From Sulfuritalea sp. (lineage in GTDB: Bacteria; Pseudomonadota; Gammaproteobacteria; Burkholderiales; Rhodocyclaceae): a DNA stretch of 64,000 nt. The stretch covers positions 1 to 64,000 of the forward strand of contig JAUXUK010000047.1 in NCBI GenBank assembly GCA_030680805.1. Reading direction: 5' to 3'. A program made the position numbers and the translations under genes. The notes beneath the pieces were generated by a model. The model was not told where the DNA came from. It made no database searches and saw only the letters and a program-made list of their open reading frames with translations. Below, piece after piece: positions 9,559 through 19,873 of the stretch (position 1 is its first letter; every line of letters starts with the position of its first letter).

Positions 9559-12387
9559 ATGAGAAGCAACCTGCCCGTGACCCAAAACGAGATCGTCCTG
9601 CGCGACGACCAGATGATCGTTTCCAAGACCGATCTCAAAGGCCAGATTACCTACATCAACCGGGATTTCCTGGACATCAGCGGCTTCACCGAAAGCGAAC
9701 TGATCGGGCAGCCGCACAACATCGTGCGCCACCCGGACATGCCCGAGGCGGCCTTTGCCGACCTGTGGCGGACGCTCAAGGCGGAGCGGCCCTGGATCGG
9801 CATGGTCAAGAACCGCTGCAAGAACGGCGACTACTACTGGGTCGAGGCCCACGCCACGCCGCTGCGCGAGAATGGCCAGCTGGTCGGTTACATGTCAGTG
9901 CGCAAGAAGCCGACACGTTCCCAGATCGACGCCACGGAGCAGGCCTACCGCATGTTCCGCGAGAACAAGGCGGGCGGTAAGCGCATCGAACTCGGGCGCG
10001 TGGTCTCGGGTGGCGGCTTGCGCCAGAAGCTGGCCGATATGAGCATCAAGGCCAAGCTGGGCAGCGTGATGACTCTTATGGCGTTGTTGTTGCTGGCGAT
10101 CGGCGCACTGGGCCTGTATGGCATCAACACTTCAAACCACGGCCTGCAGACGGTCTATGAGGACCGCACGGTTCCCCTGATGGATCTGGGGAAGATCATC
10201 GACAAGATCAACCTGGTGCGGCTGAATGCGGTCAGCGCGTCCAACGCGACGAGCCAGGACGTGGTGAAAGACGCCGTCGCAAAGACACAGCAGCGCGACA
10301 AGGAAATCGCCGAACTCTGGACAAAATACGTGGCGACCACCCTGACGCCGGAGGAAAAGCTGCTGGCTGACGCCTTTGGCAAGCAATTCAAGGCCTATCA
10401 GGAATCGCGCGACATCACGATGAAGGCCGCAGCCGACGGCAATTTCGAGGCCTCCAAGGCGAATGCGGCGAAAGATGCGGGACCCAAATACGCCGTGGCA
10501 CGGGAAACCGTCTTCAAGCTGATCGAACTTCAGGGAGCGGTGGCAAAGGAGGAGTTCACCAAGGCGCAGGCCCAGTTTGAATTTATTCTCAAGCTTTCGA
10601 TTGGCGCGATGGTGGCCGGTCTGCTGCTGGCAGTGGGTGCCGCCGTGGTGCTGATTCGCGCCATTACCGGGCCGCTGAACCAGGCCCGCGACATCTTTGC
10701 GCAGATCGGCCAGGGCATGTACGGCAACTTTGTCGATATCACCAGCAACGACGAGACCGGCAAGTTCCTGCAGAGCCTGGAAGTCATGCAGACCAAGCTC
10801 GGCTTCGACGTGGCCGAGGCAAGACGCCTTTCCGACGAAAACCTGCGCATCAAGATCGCGCTGGACAACGTCAGCACCGGCGTCATGATCGCCAACAACG
10901 AGCGCACCATCATCTACGCCAACAAGTCGGTGCAGAAGATCCTCAAGGGCGCCGAGTCGGCGATTCGGCAGCAGTTGCCGAACTTCGATGCAGACCGCAT
11001 GGTGGGCGTGAATATCGATACCTTCCACAAGAGCCCGGCGCACCAGGCCAACCTGCTGGCGACCTTCACCAGCACCTATGTCGCCAACCTGGAGATCAGT
11101 GGGCGCTACCTGCGGGTTTCGGCCAGTCCGGTGATCAATGCACGCAATGAGCGTCTCGGCGCGGTGGCCGAGTGGCTGGATCGCACCCCCGAAGTCCTGG
11201 TCGAGAAGGAAGTGGCGGGCATCGTCGAGGGCGCCCTGCGCGGCGACTTCGTCACGCGCCTCAGCATGGAAGGCAAGGAGGGCTTCTTCAAGCAACTGGC
11301 CGAGGGCCTCAACCAGTTGTCCAACGTGACCCAGACCGGTTTGTCGGATGTGGCGCGAGTCCTGCAACTGGTCGCCGCAGGCGACCTGACGCAGAAGATC
11401 GAGGCTGACTATCAAGGCATCTTCGGTCAGTTGAAGGACGATACCAACACCACGATCGAGCGCCTGCGCGAAGTGGTGGGGCGCATCAAGGATGCCACCG
11501 AGGCGATCAACATTGCGTCGCAGGAAATCGCTGCAGGAAACCAGGATCTGTCGAGCCGGACCGAAGAGCAGGCCAGCAGCCTGGAAGAGACATCCTCCTC
11601 GATGGAGCAACTCAACGCCACCGTCAAGCAGAACGCCGAGAACGCCAAGCAGGCCAACGAACTGGCCAAGACATCCAACGCCGGGGTGGTGAAGGGCGGC
11701 GAAGTGGTGAAGCAGGTGGTGGTCACCATGGGCGAGATTCAGGCCAGTTCGAAGAAGATCTCGGACATCATCGGCGTGATCGACAGCATCGCCTTCCAGA
11801 CCAACATCCTGGCGCTGAACGCGGCGGTGGAAGCCGCGCGAGCCGGCGAGCAGGGTCGCGGCTTCGCCGTGGTGGCAACGGAAGTGCGCAACCTGGCGCA
11901 GCGCAGCGCCACGGCGGCGAAGGAAATCAAGACCCTGATCGCCGAATCGGTAGACAAGGTGGAAAGCGGCGCAAAACTGGTGCAGCAGGCGGGCACCACC
12001 ATGGACGAAGTGGTGGCCAGCTTCCAGCAGGTAGCCAGTCTGGTGACTGAAATTGCATCGGCCTCGCGTGAGCAGAGTTCGGGCATCGAACAAACCACGC
12101 AGGCGGTAAGCCAGATGGATGAGGTGACCCAGCAGAACGCCGCCCTGGTGGAAGAAGCGGCGGCGGCGGCCGAGAGCCTGGAAGAGCAGGCGCGCGGCCT
12201 GGTGCAGACCATGAGCGTGTTCAAGCTGGCCGAAGGCGGCGGACGCAGCATGCCTGCGCCGTCGCTGCGCGATGCGACGCCAAGGCAGCTGGCAGGCGGC
12301 GGTCGCTCGCCGGCCAAACCGGGGATGGCGAAGAAAATTGCCCCCCCTCATCTGGCCGATGCCGGCGAGCAGTGGGAGGAGTTCTGA
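9559..12387 (+). CDS. Aer-like PAS-containing methyl-accepting chemotaxis protein
   Basis: N-terminal Aer-type PAS (TYINRDFLDISGFTESELIGQPHNIVRHPDMP), helical sensor segment, HAMP, second PAS, MCP signalling domain. Confidence 0.93.
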   Translation: MRSNLPVTQNEIVLRDDQMIVSKTDLKGQITYINRDFLDISGFTESELIGQPHNIVRHPDMPEAAFADLWRTLKAERPWIGMVKNRCKNGDYYWVEAHATPLRENGQLVGYMSVRKKPTRSQIDATEQAYRMFRENKAGGKRIELGRVVSGGGLRQKLADMSIKAKLGSVMTLMALLLLAIGALGLYGINTSNHGLQTVYEDRTVPLMDLGKIIDKINLVRLNAVSASNATSQDVVKDAVAKTQQRDKEIAELWTKYVATTLTPEEKLLADAFGKQFKAYQESRDITMKAAADGNFEASKANAAKDAGPKYAVARETVFKLIELQGAVAKEEFTKAQAQFEFILKLSIGAMVAGLLLAVGAAVVLIRAITGPLNQARDIFAQIGQGMYGNFVDITSNDETGKFLQSLEVMQTKLGFDVAEARRLSDENLRIKIALDNVSTGVMIANNERTIIYANKSVQKILKGAESAIRQQLPNFDADRMVGVNIDTFHKSPAHQANLLATFTSTYVANLEISGRYLRVSASPVINARNERLGAVAEWLDRTPEVLVEKEVAGIVEGALRGDFVTRLSMEGKEGFFKQLAEGLNQLSNVTQTGLSDVARVLQLVAAGDLTQKIEADYQGIFGQLKDDTNTTIERLREVVGRIKDATEAINIASQEIAAGNQDLSSRTEEQASSLEETSSSMEQLNATVKQNAENAKQANELAKTSNAGVVKGGEVVKQVVVTMGEIQASSKKISDIIGVIDSIAFQTNILALNAAVEAARAGEQGRGFAVVATEVRNLAQRSATAAKEIKTLIAESVDKVESGAKLVQQAGTTMDEVVASFQQVASLVTEIASASREQSSGIEQTTQAVSQMDEVTQQNAALVEEAAAAAESLEEQARGLVQTMSVFKLAEGGGRSMPAPSLRDATPRQLAGGGRSPAKPGMAKKIAPPHLADAGEQWEEF

Positions 12388-12406
12388 TCGCCAGTCGTTG
12401 AATCTC

Positions 12407-12426
12407 GCCTGAGGGCGCCCTCAGGC
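12407..12426. repeat. Perfect 20-bp palindrome between the PAS-MCP gene and cheR
   Basis: GCCTGAGGGCGCCCTCAGGC, 10-bp arms, no T-tract on either side. Confidence 0.7.
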
Positions 12427-12466
12427 TCTTCATCCGATCAGTCCCTCCTCCGCGAGGCGATCCCAC

Positions 12467-13333
12467 TTGGACAACGAAAAAATGGAACAGCGCGACCGCG
12501 AATTCCACTTCACTGCTGCTGACTTCGAGCGGGTGCGCACGCTGATCTACAAGCACGCCGGGATTTCCCTGGCGCCGATCAAGCAGGACATGGTGTACAG
12601 CCGCCTGGCGCGGCGCCTGCGGGCGCTCGGCTACAGCACCTTCGAGCAGTACCTGGCACACCTGGAATCGAACGATGAAGCGGAATGGGAGATCTTCGTC
12701 AATTCGCTGACGACCAACCTCACATCGTTCTTTCGCGAGGCGCATCACTTCGACATCCTGATTCGCCATCTGCGCGAGCTGAAGCAGCGCCCCATACGCA
12801 TCTGGTGCTCGGCCGCGTCCACCGGCGAGGAACCCTACACCCTGGCCATGACGGCCTGCGAGGCATTCGACACGCTGACGCCGCCGGTCGCGATCGTCGC
12901 CAGCGACATCGATACCAATGTGCTGGCCACGGCGGGGAAGGGCGTCTATCCCCTGGAGCGGGTCGAGAAGCTGAGTGCCGACCGACTGCGCCGCTTTTTC
13001 CTGAAGGGCAGCGGCGCGCAGGAAGGTTACGTGCGGGTGCGGCCGGAGTTGCAGAAGCTGCTCAGCTTTACCCGCATCAACCTGCTCGATGCGCGCTTGC
13101 CGCTGCAAGGCCCGTTCGACGTCATGTTCTGCCGCAACGTCATGATCTATTTCGACAAGCCGACGCAGCGTGCGATCCTGAAGAAGTTCGCGCCCTTGCT
13201 GCGCGAGGACGGCCTGCTGTTTGCCGGCCATTCCGAGAGCTTTCTGCATGCTGCCGACGTGTTCCGCTCGCTCGGACGCACGGTGTACGAGCGCGCCGAC
13301 CGACCAGCGTCAGCGCCGGCGGTCAGGATCTGA
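12467..13333 (+). CDS. cheR: Chemotaxis protein methyltransferase CheR
   Basis: TTNLTSFFREAHHF, IWCSAASTGEEPYTLAMT, FDVMFCRNVMIYFDKPTQ. Confidence 0.96.
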   Translation: MDNEKMEQRDREFHFTAADFERVRTLIYKHAGISLAPIKQDMVYSRLARRLRALGYSTFEQYLAHLESNDEAEWEIFVNSLTTNLTSFFREAHHFDILIRHLRELKQRPIRIWCSAASTGEEPYTLAMTACEAFDTLTPPVAIVASDIDTNVLATAGKGVYPLERVEKLSADRLRRFFLKGSGAQEGYVRVRPELQKLLSFTRINLLDARLPLQGPFDVMFCRNVMIYFDKPTQRAILKKFAPLLREDGLLFAGHSESFLHAADVFRSLGRTVYERADRPASAPAVRI

Positions 13334-13335
13334 CC

Positions 13336-13938
13336 ATGGAGGCGGGATTCGTCGAGCATCTGGCGGGCAATCGCTACTTCGACCCGACCTTCGGCGCCGA
13401 AGCGGTCAAGGTACTGCCGGGCGAGTATTTCGTAACGACCACCGACATGCTGCTGGTGACGGTGCTCGGCTCCTGCGTCTCCGCCTGCATTCGCGACAAG
13501 GAAAAAGGCATCGGCGGCATGAACCATTTCATGCTGGCCGACTCGGCCGAGCAGTCTCCCTTTTCGGCTTCGGCGCGTTACGGGACCTACGCCATGGAAA
13601 TCCTGATCAACCATCTGCTCAAGCTCGGCGCCCGGCGCGGCAGCCTGGAGGCCAAGGTGTTCGGCGGCGGCCGGGTCATGGCCGCGCTGTCGAGTTCCAA
13701 CGTCGGCGAGCGCAATTGCAGCTTCGTGCTTGATTTCCTGAGGACCGAAGGCATTTTTGTTTCCGCGCAGGATCTACTCGACGTTCATCCGCGCAAGGTC
13801 TATTTCTTTCCGACCACCGGTCGCGTTCTGGTCAAGAAGCTGACGCGCCTGCACAACGACACGCTGATCCGGCGCGAAACCGAATACGCGGCGCGCCTCA
13901 CCGAAGCGCCGGTATCGGGTGATATCGAGCTGTTCTAG
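13336..13938 (+). CDS. cheD: Chemoreceptor glutamine deamidase CheD
   Basis: LVTVLGSCVSACIRDKEKGIGGMNHFML, KVFGGG; ATG at 13336 in the frame of the longer ORF-track entry. Confidence 0.95.
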   Translation: MEAGFVEHLAGNRYFDPTFGAEAVKVLPGEYFVTTTDMLLVTVLGSCVSACIRDKEKGIGGMNHFMLADSAEQSPFSASARYGTYAMEILINHLLKLGARRGSLEAKVFGGGRVMAALSSSNVGERNCSFVLDFLRTEGIFVSAQDLLDVHPRKVYFFPTTGRVLVKKLTRLHNDTLIRRETEYAARLTEAPVSGDIELF

Positions 13939-13946
13939 AGGACCCC

Positions 13947-15020
13947 ATGCCCATCAAGGTACTTGTCGTTGATGACTCCGCACTGATGCGCGCCCTGCTG
14001 ACCGAGATCATCGGCGGCGCGCCGGATCTCGAGGTGGTCGGCGCGGCGCCGGACCCGATTGCCGCGCGCGAAATGATCAAGACGCTGAATCCCGACGTGT
14101 TGACCCTCGATGTCGAGATGCCGCGCATGAACGGCCTCGAATTTCTGGATCGGCTGATGCGTTTGCGGCCGATGCCGGTAATCATGATTTCCTCTTTTAC
14201 CGCAGCCGGTTCCGAAATCACGCTCAAGGCGCTCGAACTTGGCGCGGTGGACTATCTGGCCAAGCCGCGCGCAGAGAACATTTCCATGCTGCAGGACTAC
14301 GCCGCGGATATCCGCGACAAGATCCGCGCCGCAAGCGGCGCGCGCCTCAAGTCGACGTCGCGTATCGCCGTACCGCCAGCGCCGACTTTTGCTCAGCCCA
14401 AAGGCAGCTTCTCGTCGCGCCTGCTGGCCGAGAAGGTCATCGCCATCGGCGCCTCGACGGGTGGCACGGAGGCCATCAAGGAGGTGCTCGGCTCCCTGCC
14501 CGGAGAGATGCCGCCCATTGTCATGGTGCAGCACATGCCGGAAAGCTTCACGCCATCCTTCGCGCAACGGCTGAACAACTTGTCCAGAATGACCGTGATC
14601 GAGGCCCAGGGCGGCGAGCGCCTGCAGCCGGGCACGGCCTATCTGGCCCCGGGCCATTCGCACATGCGGGTACGGAAGAGCGGCGCGGGCCTTGTGCTCG
14701 AGTTGTCGCAGGAGGAACCGGTGAATCGTCATCGGCCCGCGGCCGATGTGCTGTTTCGGTCGGTCGCCGAGTACGTGGGGCAAAATGCACTGGGCGTGAT
14801 CCTGACCGGCATGGGCAAGGATGGTGCCCAGGGTTTGCTGGCCATGCGCCAGGCCGGAGCCTGGAATATCGGACAGGACCAAGCCTCCTGCGTTGTGTAT
14901 GGAATGCCGCGAGAGGCCGCCGAAGTGGGTGCGCTGGATGAAGTGGCAAGTCTCGCCGAGATCTCGGGAAGCATCATGGCAAAGCTGCGCGCACTGGACA
15001 AGCGCGGCAGCGGAGGCTGA
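13947..15020 (+). CDS. cheB: Protein-glutamate methylesterase CheB
   Basis: Receiver plus methylesterase domain: IGASTGGTEAIKEVL, VQHMPESFTPSFA, LTGMGKDGAQGLL. Confidence 0.97.
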   Translation: MPIKVLVVDDSALMRALLTEIIGGAPDLEVVGAAPDPIAAREMIKTLNPDVLTLDVEMPRMNGLEFLDRLMRLRPMPVIMISSFTAAGSEITLKALELGAVDYLAKPRAENISMLQDYAADIRDKIRAASGARLKSTSRIAVPPAPTFAQPKGSFSSRLLAEKVIAIGASTGGTEAIKEVLGSLPGEMPPIVMVQHMPESFTPSFAQRLNNLSRMTVIEAQGGERLQPGTAYLAPGHSHMRVRKSGAGLVLELSQEEPVNRHRPAADVLFRSVAEYVGQNALGVILTGMGKDGAQGLLAMRQAGAWNIGQDQASCVVYGMPREAAEVGALDEVASLAEISGSIMAKLRALDKRGSGG

Positions 15021-15087
15021 TTCGGTTCGCATCGAATCGGGCTATACTTGGTTCGCCAGCAACCGTTGTTTGAGCGAGGACAAATTC

Positions 15088-15390
15088 ATGCAGGCTTCTG
15101 TCACCGTTACTGAAGGTCGTGCCGTCATCCTGTTGCAGGGTCGTTTCGATTTCAATTCGCATCGTGATTTCCGCGAAGCGGTTGACACGGCTTTGGCGAG
15201 TCCCGGTTCAACCATCACAGTCGATCTGGCGGGTGTCGAATACCTCGACAGTTCCGCCTTGGGAATGTTGTTGATGCTGCGCGACCGGGCCAAGGGTGCG
15301 GCGCGTGAAGTCACCTTGACCGGATGTCGCAGCGCAGTGAAGCAGATTCTCGATATCGCCAACTTCGGCAAGCTGTTCAGCATGGATTGA
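15088..15390 (+). CDS. STAS-domain (anti-sigma factor antagonist-like) protein
   Basis: GVEYLDSSALGMLLMLRDRAKG STAS signature; start ATG 15088. Confidence 0.88.
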   Translation: MQASVTVTEGRAVILLQGRFDFNSHRDFREAVDTALASPGSTITVDLAGVEYLDSSALGMLLMLRDRAKGAAREVTLTGCRSAVKQILDIANFGKLFSMD

Positions 15391-15639
15391 GGAAGTACGT
15401 CCCTTGGGCGCAGCATCCGGTTCGCATGTTGCTCCAACAGGGCTCAGTCAGGCGTTTCCGCCATAAGCGGATTGATCGTTTCGGCCTTGAGTTCGGCTGT
15501 GGTTTTGCTACAGTGAACCCATAGAACAATGACGTTTTTGGCCGGTTGGCCGCTTCTTTTCTGTTTCCATGAGAGGTTGAAAAACGCAATGAGTCATTTA
15601 TGGCTTAAGCTATAGAAGACCTTGAGGAGGAGAGGAATA

Positions 15640-17340
15640 ATGGCTGGATCAGTGTCTCGTGTGCCGTGGGCACATATTGCTGCCGGATTGATCGTCGCTG
15701 GCGGCGGGGCCGGAGTCGTCAGCTATGCCGGCGGCGCGCTCGGACCGGATGTCATCGCCTTGCTGGCGGTATTGGGCGCCCTGGTTGTCGTGGTGCCATG
15801 GATGCACTTCAATTCAGCGGTCGCCGGTCCGATCAACCACATGCGCGAAGTGCTGCACACTACCCGCAATGACGGCGATCTGGCGCGTCGAGTGGTGGTT
15901 CCGCAGGCTTCCAGCGCCGCGCCGGCCGCCGCTGCCTACAACGAGTTGATGGCGAGTCTTCAGGGCATCATCACGCGAGTTCTGTTCAATTCCAATCAAT
16001 TGGCGCAGGCCGCCGACAAGCTGATTGCGGAAGCACGTGAGACGGCGTCGGGCTCGGAGCAGCAAAATGCCGCCGCCGAGTCGGCCGCCGTTGCATGTGC
16101 CGAGATGGCCGGAGAAATGAATGATGCGGCCGATCACGCCGAGGAAACCGCGCGCATTGCGCTTGCGGCGCGCGAAAACTCTTCGCGTGGCGCGGCGATC
16201 GTGCATGATGCCGCTGCCGAAATCGAACGCATAGCGTCGTCGGTCGAGCAGTCGGCGCAGGTGGTCGCGGCACTCGGCGAGCGTTCGGCGGAGATTTCCG
16301 GCATCGTCAAAGTGATCCACGACATCGCCGATCAAACCAATCTCCTCGCGCTCAATGCCGCCATCGAGGCGGCGCGGGCCGGCGAGCAGGGGCGTGGCTT
16401 CGCCGTTGTCGCCGACGAAGTGCGCAAGCTGGCCGAACGTACGACGGCCGCCACCAGCCAGATCAGTTCGGTGATTGCGGCAATCCAGAGCGAAACGGGC
16501 CACGCGATCACCACCATCAAGGCCGGATCACTGCAGGCGGGCAACGGCGCCCGGTTGGCGAAACAGGCTGCCGAGGCCCTGGGGCAGATCAACGCGGGCG
16601 CGCAGGAGACGCTGGACAAGGTCTCGAGCATCGCCAAGACGATGCACGAACAAAGTCGAAAAACCCAGACCATTGCGGAGCACGTCAGCAGCATCATGGG
16701 TCTGGCTGACCGCAATACGGAGTGTTCTAAGAACACCCTGGCCGAGGCGAATCAGCTCGACTATCTCGCCATGAATCTCGAGGAAGTCGGCACCATTTTC
16801 AAGCTCGGGGTGGCGGGTGAGCAGGCGCTCAAGGTGCATGAGCGTATGCCCGGCGTCGTGCAGGGTGTGGCGAAAGCCATGTCCAAGGCCTTCTCCGACG
16901 CGGTTGACCGCGGCCAGATCAAGCTCGACGACCTGTTCGACCCGAACTACGTGCCGATTGCCAACACCAAGCCGCAGAAGTTCCACACCAGGTTCGACAG
17001 CTTCTGCGACAAGTTGCTGCCGGGGATTCAGGAGCCGGTGCTGGATGGCAACAAGGAGGTCGCCTACTCGATCGCCTGCGACCGGCGCGGCTACGTGCCG
17101 ACGCACAACAACCGCTTCTGTCAGCCGCTCACTGGTGACGAGAAGAAGGACTTCGTGGGCAATCGGACCAAGCGCGTGTTCGGCGATCCGGTCGGCAAGC
17201 GTTGCGGCGATCACGAACTGCCGTTCCTGCTGCAAACCTACCGGCGGGATACGGGGGAAATCATGCATGACATTTCGGCGCCGGTGTATGTCAAGGGCCG
17301 TCATTGGGGTGGCGTGCGCATCGGCTATCGCACCGAGTGA
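15640..17340 (+). CDS. Methyl-accepting chemotaxis protein with an additional C-terminal domain
   Basis: Signalling hairpin [38 protein letters not shown]; about 160 further residues ([15 protein letters not shown]...[10 protein letters not shown]); ATG 15640 preceded by GAGGAGAGG. Confidence 0.9.
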   Translation: MAGSVSRVPWAHIAAGLIVAGGGAGVVSYAGGALGPDVIALLAVLGALVVVVPWMHFNSAVAGPINHMREVLHTTRNDGDLARRVVVPQASSAAPAAAAYNELMASLQGIITRVLFNSNQLAQAADKLIAEARETASGSEQQNAAAESAAVACAEMAGEMNDAADHAEETARIALAARENSSRGAAIVHDAAAEIERIASSVEQSAQVVAALGERSAEISGIVKVIHDIADQTNLLALNAAIEAARAGEQGRGFAVVADEVRKLAERTTAATSQISSVIAAIQSETGHAITTIKAGSLQAGNGARLAKQAAEALGQINAGAQETLDKVSSIAKTMHEQSRKTQTIAEHVSSIMGLADRNTECSKNTLAEANQLDYLAMNLEEVGTIFKLGVAGEQALKVHERMPGVVQGVAKAMSKAFSDAVDRGQIKLDDLFDPNYVPIANTKPQKFHTRFDSFCDKLLPGIQEPVLDGNKEVAYSIACDRRGYVPTHNNRFCQPLTGDEKKDFVGNRTKRVFGDPVGKRCGDHELPFLLQTYRRDTGEIMHDISAPVYVKGRHWGGVRIGYRTE

Positions 17341-17463
17341 ATGAGGCCCCTTGACGCGAACATTCCGCGGCCCGCGACGGCCGCTTCCGCAGCAAAGTGG
17401 CGTAGTATTGGTTGTCGCGCGAGGGGCTTGTTTGTGTTGCCGCCGGCGCTGAAAGGCTTGTAA

Positions 17464-18435
17464 ATGTCGGATCTCTTCAACAGCATTGACGCTCGGACCC
17501 GGTTGGCAGGAACCAACAAGCTGGAGATATTGCTGTTCGCGCTGGGTCTGGACAATCGTACCGGTCGTCGCGAAACATTCGGCATCAACGTGTTCAAGGT
17601 TCGTGAAGTGATGCGTACGCCGCCGATTACGTCGGCGCCCGATATGCCTCCCGCAGTCAAGGGCATGGTCAGTCTGCGCGGCGCCCTGGTCCCCGTGGTT
17701 GATCTCGCCGATTACATCGGCATGCAGCCGGACAGCCCCCGCGACATCATGATCGTCACCGAATACAACGGCAAGACCCAGGGCTTTCTGGTGGAGTCCG
17801 TCGATACCATCCTGCGCCTCGACTGGTCGCAAATGCGCGTTCCACCGCAAATGCTGACCTCCAATCTGGGCGGCCTGGTGACGGCAGTTACCGAGTTGGA
17901 CGACAATCGTTTGGTCATGATGCTCGATGTCGAGCGTGTCCTGGCAGAGACCGCCAAGGAGGACGACGCCATGATATTCAATGGCATATCAGCGCTTGGT
18001 CGTGACGATCTGACCATACTGTTTGCTGACGATTCCTCGGTGGCGCGCGGCCAGATCGAACGGACCCTTGCCGTTCTGGGCGTCAAACACGTCAGCGCCG
18101 TGAATGGGCGTGCCGCGTGGGAAGAGTTACAGCGTATTGCCACGCTTGCCGAGAACACCGGCAGACCCGTCAAAGACTATGTGCAGCTGGTGTTGACCGA
18201 CGTCGAGATGCCGGAAATGGACGGCTATCTCCTGACCAAGAATATCAAGGCCGATCCGCGCTTTGTCGGGATACCTGTGATCATGCATTCGTCTTTGTCA
18301 TCCATGTCCAACCAGCAGTTGGGCCGTTCGGTGGGCGTCGATGAGTATGTACCGAAATTCGAACCCCATCGCCTGGCGGAAACGCTGGGGCGTCTGCTGC
18401 TTGGCCAGAAGCCCGCGGCGACAACCACACACTGA
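17464..18435 (+). CDS. cheV: Chemotaxis protein CheV (CheW-like domain plus receiver)
   Basis: NVFKVREVMRTPPIT...VKGMVSLRGALVPVVDL followed by receiver LTILFADDSSVAR, QLVLTDVEMPEMDG. Confidence 0.94.
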   Translation: MSDLFNSIDARTRLAGTNKLEILLFALGLDNRTGRRETFGINVFKVREVMRTPPITSAPDMPPAVKGMVSLRGALVPVVDLADYIGMQPDSPRDIMIVTEYNGKTQGFLVESVDTILRLDWSQMRVPPQMLTSNLGGLVTAVTELDDNRLVMMLDVERVLAETAKEDDAMIFNGISALGRDDLTILFADDSSVARGQIERTLAVLGVKHVSAVNGRAAWEELQRIATLAENTGRPVKDYVQLVLTDVEMPEMDGYLLTKNIKADPRFVGIPVIMHSSLSSMSNQQLGRSVGVDEYVPKFEPHRLAETLGRLLLGQKPAATTTH

Positions 18436-18453
18436 ACGGGAGTGCCGACTGCC

Positions 18454-19428
18454 ATGAACTCCACCCAGACATATGCGGGCACCGATTCGAACAGTTCTTC
18501 GTTGATGGAGAACGTCGATGCGCGCACCAAACTGGCGGGTTCGAACCGGATGGAGATTCTGCTGTTCTCGCTGGGGACCCACGAAACCTTCGGTAACAAT
18601 GTGTTCAAGGTGCGCTAAGTCAGCCAGACGCCGACCATCACCAAGGCGCCGAACATGCCCGGCGGAGTCGAGGGCCTGATCAGCCTGCGCGGCAATGTCA
18701 TACCTGTGCTCTCCCTGTCGAAGGTCATGAATCTGACTGACGCACCTGCCACCCGCGGCGGCTCGATGATGGTGACGGAATACAGCAAGCGCACGCTGGG
18801 TTTTCTGGTGCACGGGGTTGACCGGATCATCCGTGTCGACTGGGACAAGGTGCGCGCACCGGAGTCGGTGACCAGCGGTTCGCATGCCTACATCACGGCC
18901 ATCACGGAACTGCCCAACGGCAAGCTGGTGTCGATCGTCGACGTCGAGCAGATCATGGCCAATACCTTTGGCGAGGCGGTGATCGGCCAGATCGAGCGCA
19001 TGCAGGATGCAGAAAGTTTCAACGTCTTCTTCGTCGATGATTCCGTCGTCGCGCGCAAGAAAATTGCCGAAGTCATGGACAAGCTCGGCGTCAAGCACAA
19101 GCATGCCCAGAACGGCATGGAGGCCTGGACCCGGCTTTCAGGCATGGCCAGCCATTCGCAACAGACCGGACAGAGCCTGCGCGACGAGGTCAATCTGATT
19201 CTGGTTGATGCCGAGATGCCGGAAATGGACGGCTATGTGCTGACCAAGCACATCAAGTCCGACGCGCGCTTTGCGGGAATTCCCGTGGTGATGCATTCGT
19301 CGCTTTCGTCGGAAGCCAATCGGGCGATGGGCAAGAGCGTGGGCGTGGATGCCTACGTGGCAAAGTTCGACGCCGATGCGCTGGCGGAAACCCTGCGTCC
19401 GATGCTGATCAAATCCGCTCGCGATTGA
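18454..19428 (+). pseudogene. Second CheV with in-frame TAA at 18616-18618
   Basis: Frame from ATG 18454 reads ...LMENVDARTKLAGSNRMEILLFSLGTHETFGNNVFKVR-TAA-VSQTPTITKAPNMPGGVEGLISLRGNVIPVLSL..., then an intact receiver; the neighbouring CheV has Glu (VFKVREV) at this position. Confidence 0.85.
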
Positions 19429-19443
19429 TGGAGCGAAGAATCC

Positions 19444-19845
19444 ATGGCAATTGAACCCGGCAAGCTCAAGATTCTGGTGGTCGATGACTTCTCGACCATG
19501 CGACGGATTGTGCGCAATCTGCTCAAGGAACTGGGTTACACCAATGTCGACGAGGCCGAAGACGGCGCGATCGCGTTGGGCAAGTTGAAGGCGGGTGGTT
19601 TCGAGTTTGTCGTATCGGACTGGAACATGCCCAATATGGATGGACTGACCCTTTTGCAGTCGGTGCGGGCCGACCCGGCGCTCAAGCATTTGCCGTTTCT
19701 CATGATTACCGCGGAGGCGAAAAAGGAAAACATCATCGCCGCTGCTCAGGCGGGTGCTTCGGGCTACATTGTCAAACCCTTTACGGCGGCTACCTTGAAC
19801 GAGAAGTTGGCCAAGATATTCGAGAAGATGGGGCAGGGCGCCTGA
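19444..19845 (+). CDS. cheY: Chemotaxis response regulator CheY
   Basis: [24 protein letters not shown]...[14 protein letters not shown]...GYIVKPFT; strongly enterobacterial-CheY-like. Confidence 0.97.
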   Translation: MAIEPGKLKILVVDDFSTMRRIVRNLLKELGYTNVDEAEDGAIALGKLKAGGFEFVVSDWNMPNMDGLTLLQSVRADPALKHLPFLMITAEAKKENIIAAAQAGASGYIVKPFTAATLNEKLAKIFEKMGQGA

Positions 19846-19873
19846 GGGCGCCAGGCGATCAGGAAGAAACGCG

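Noticed and set aside
10132-12351. 739-aa minus-strand ORF antisense to the PAS-MCP
   Set aside because: Same antisense artefact; low-complexity composition and no motif.
12407-12426. Perfect palindrome before cheR as a terminator
   Set aside because: Strong hairpin but no T-tract on either strand; kept only as a palindrome feature.
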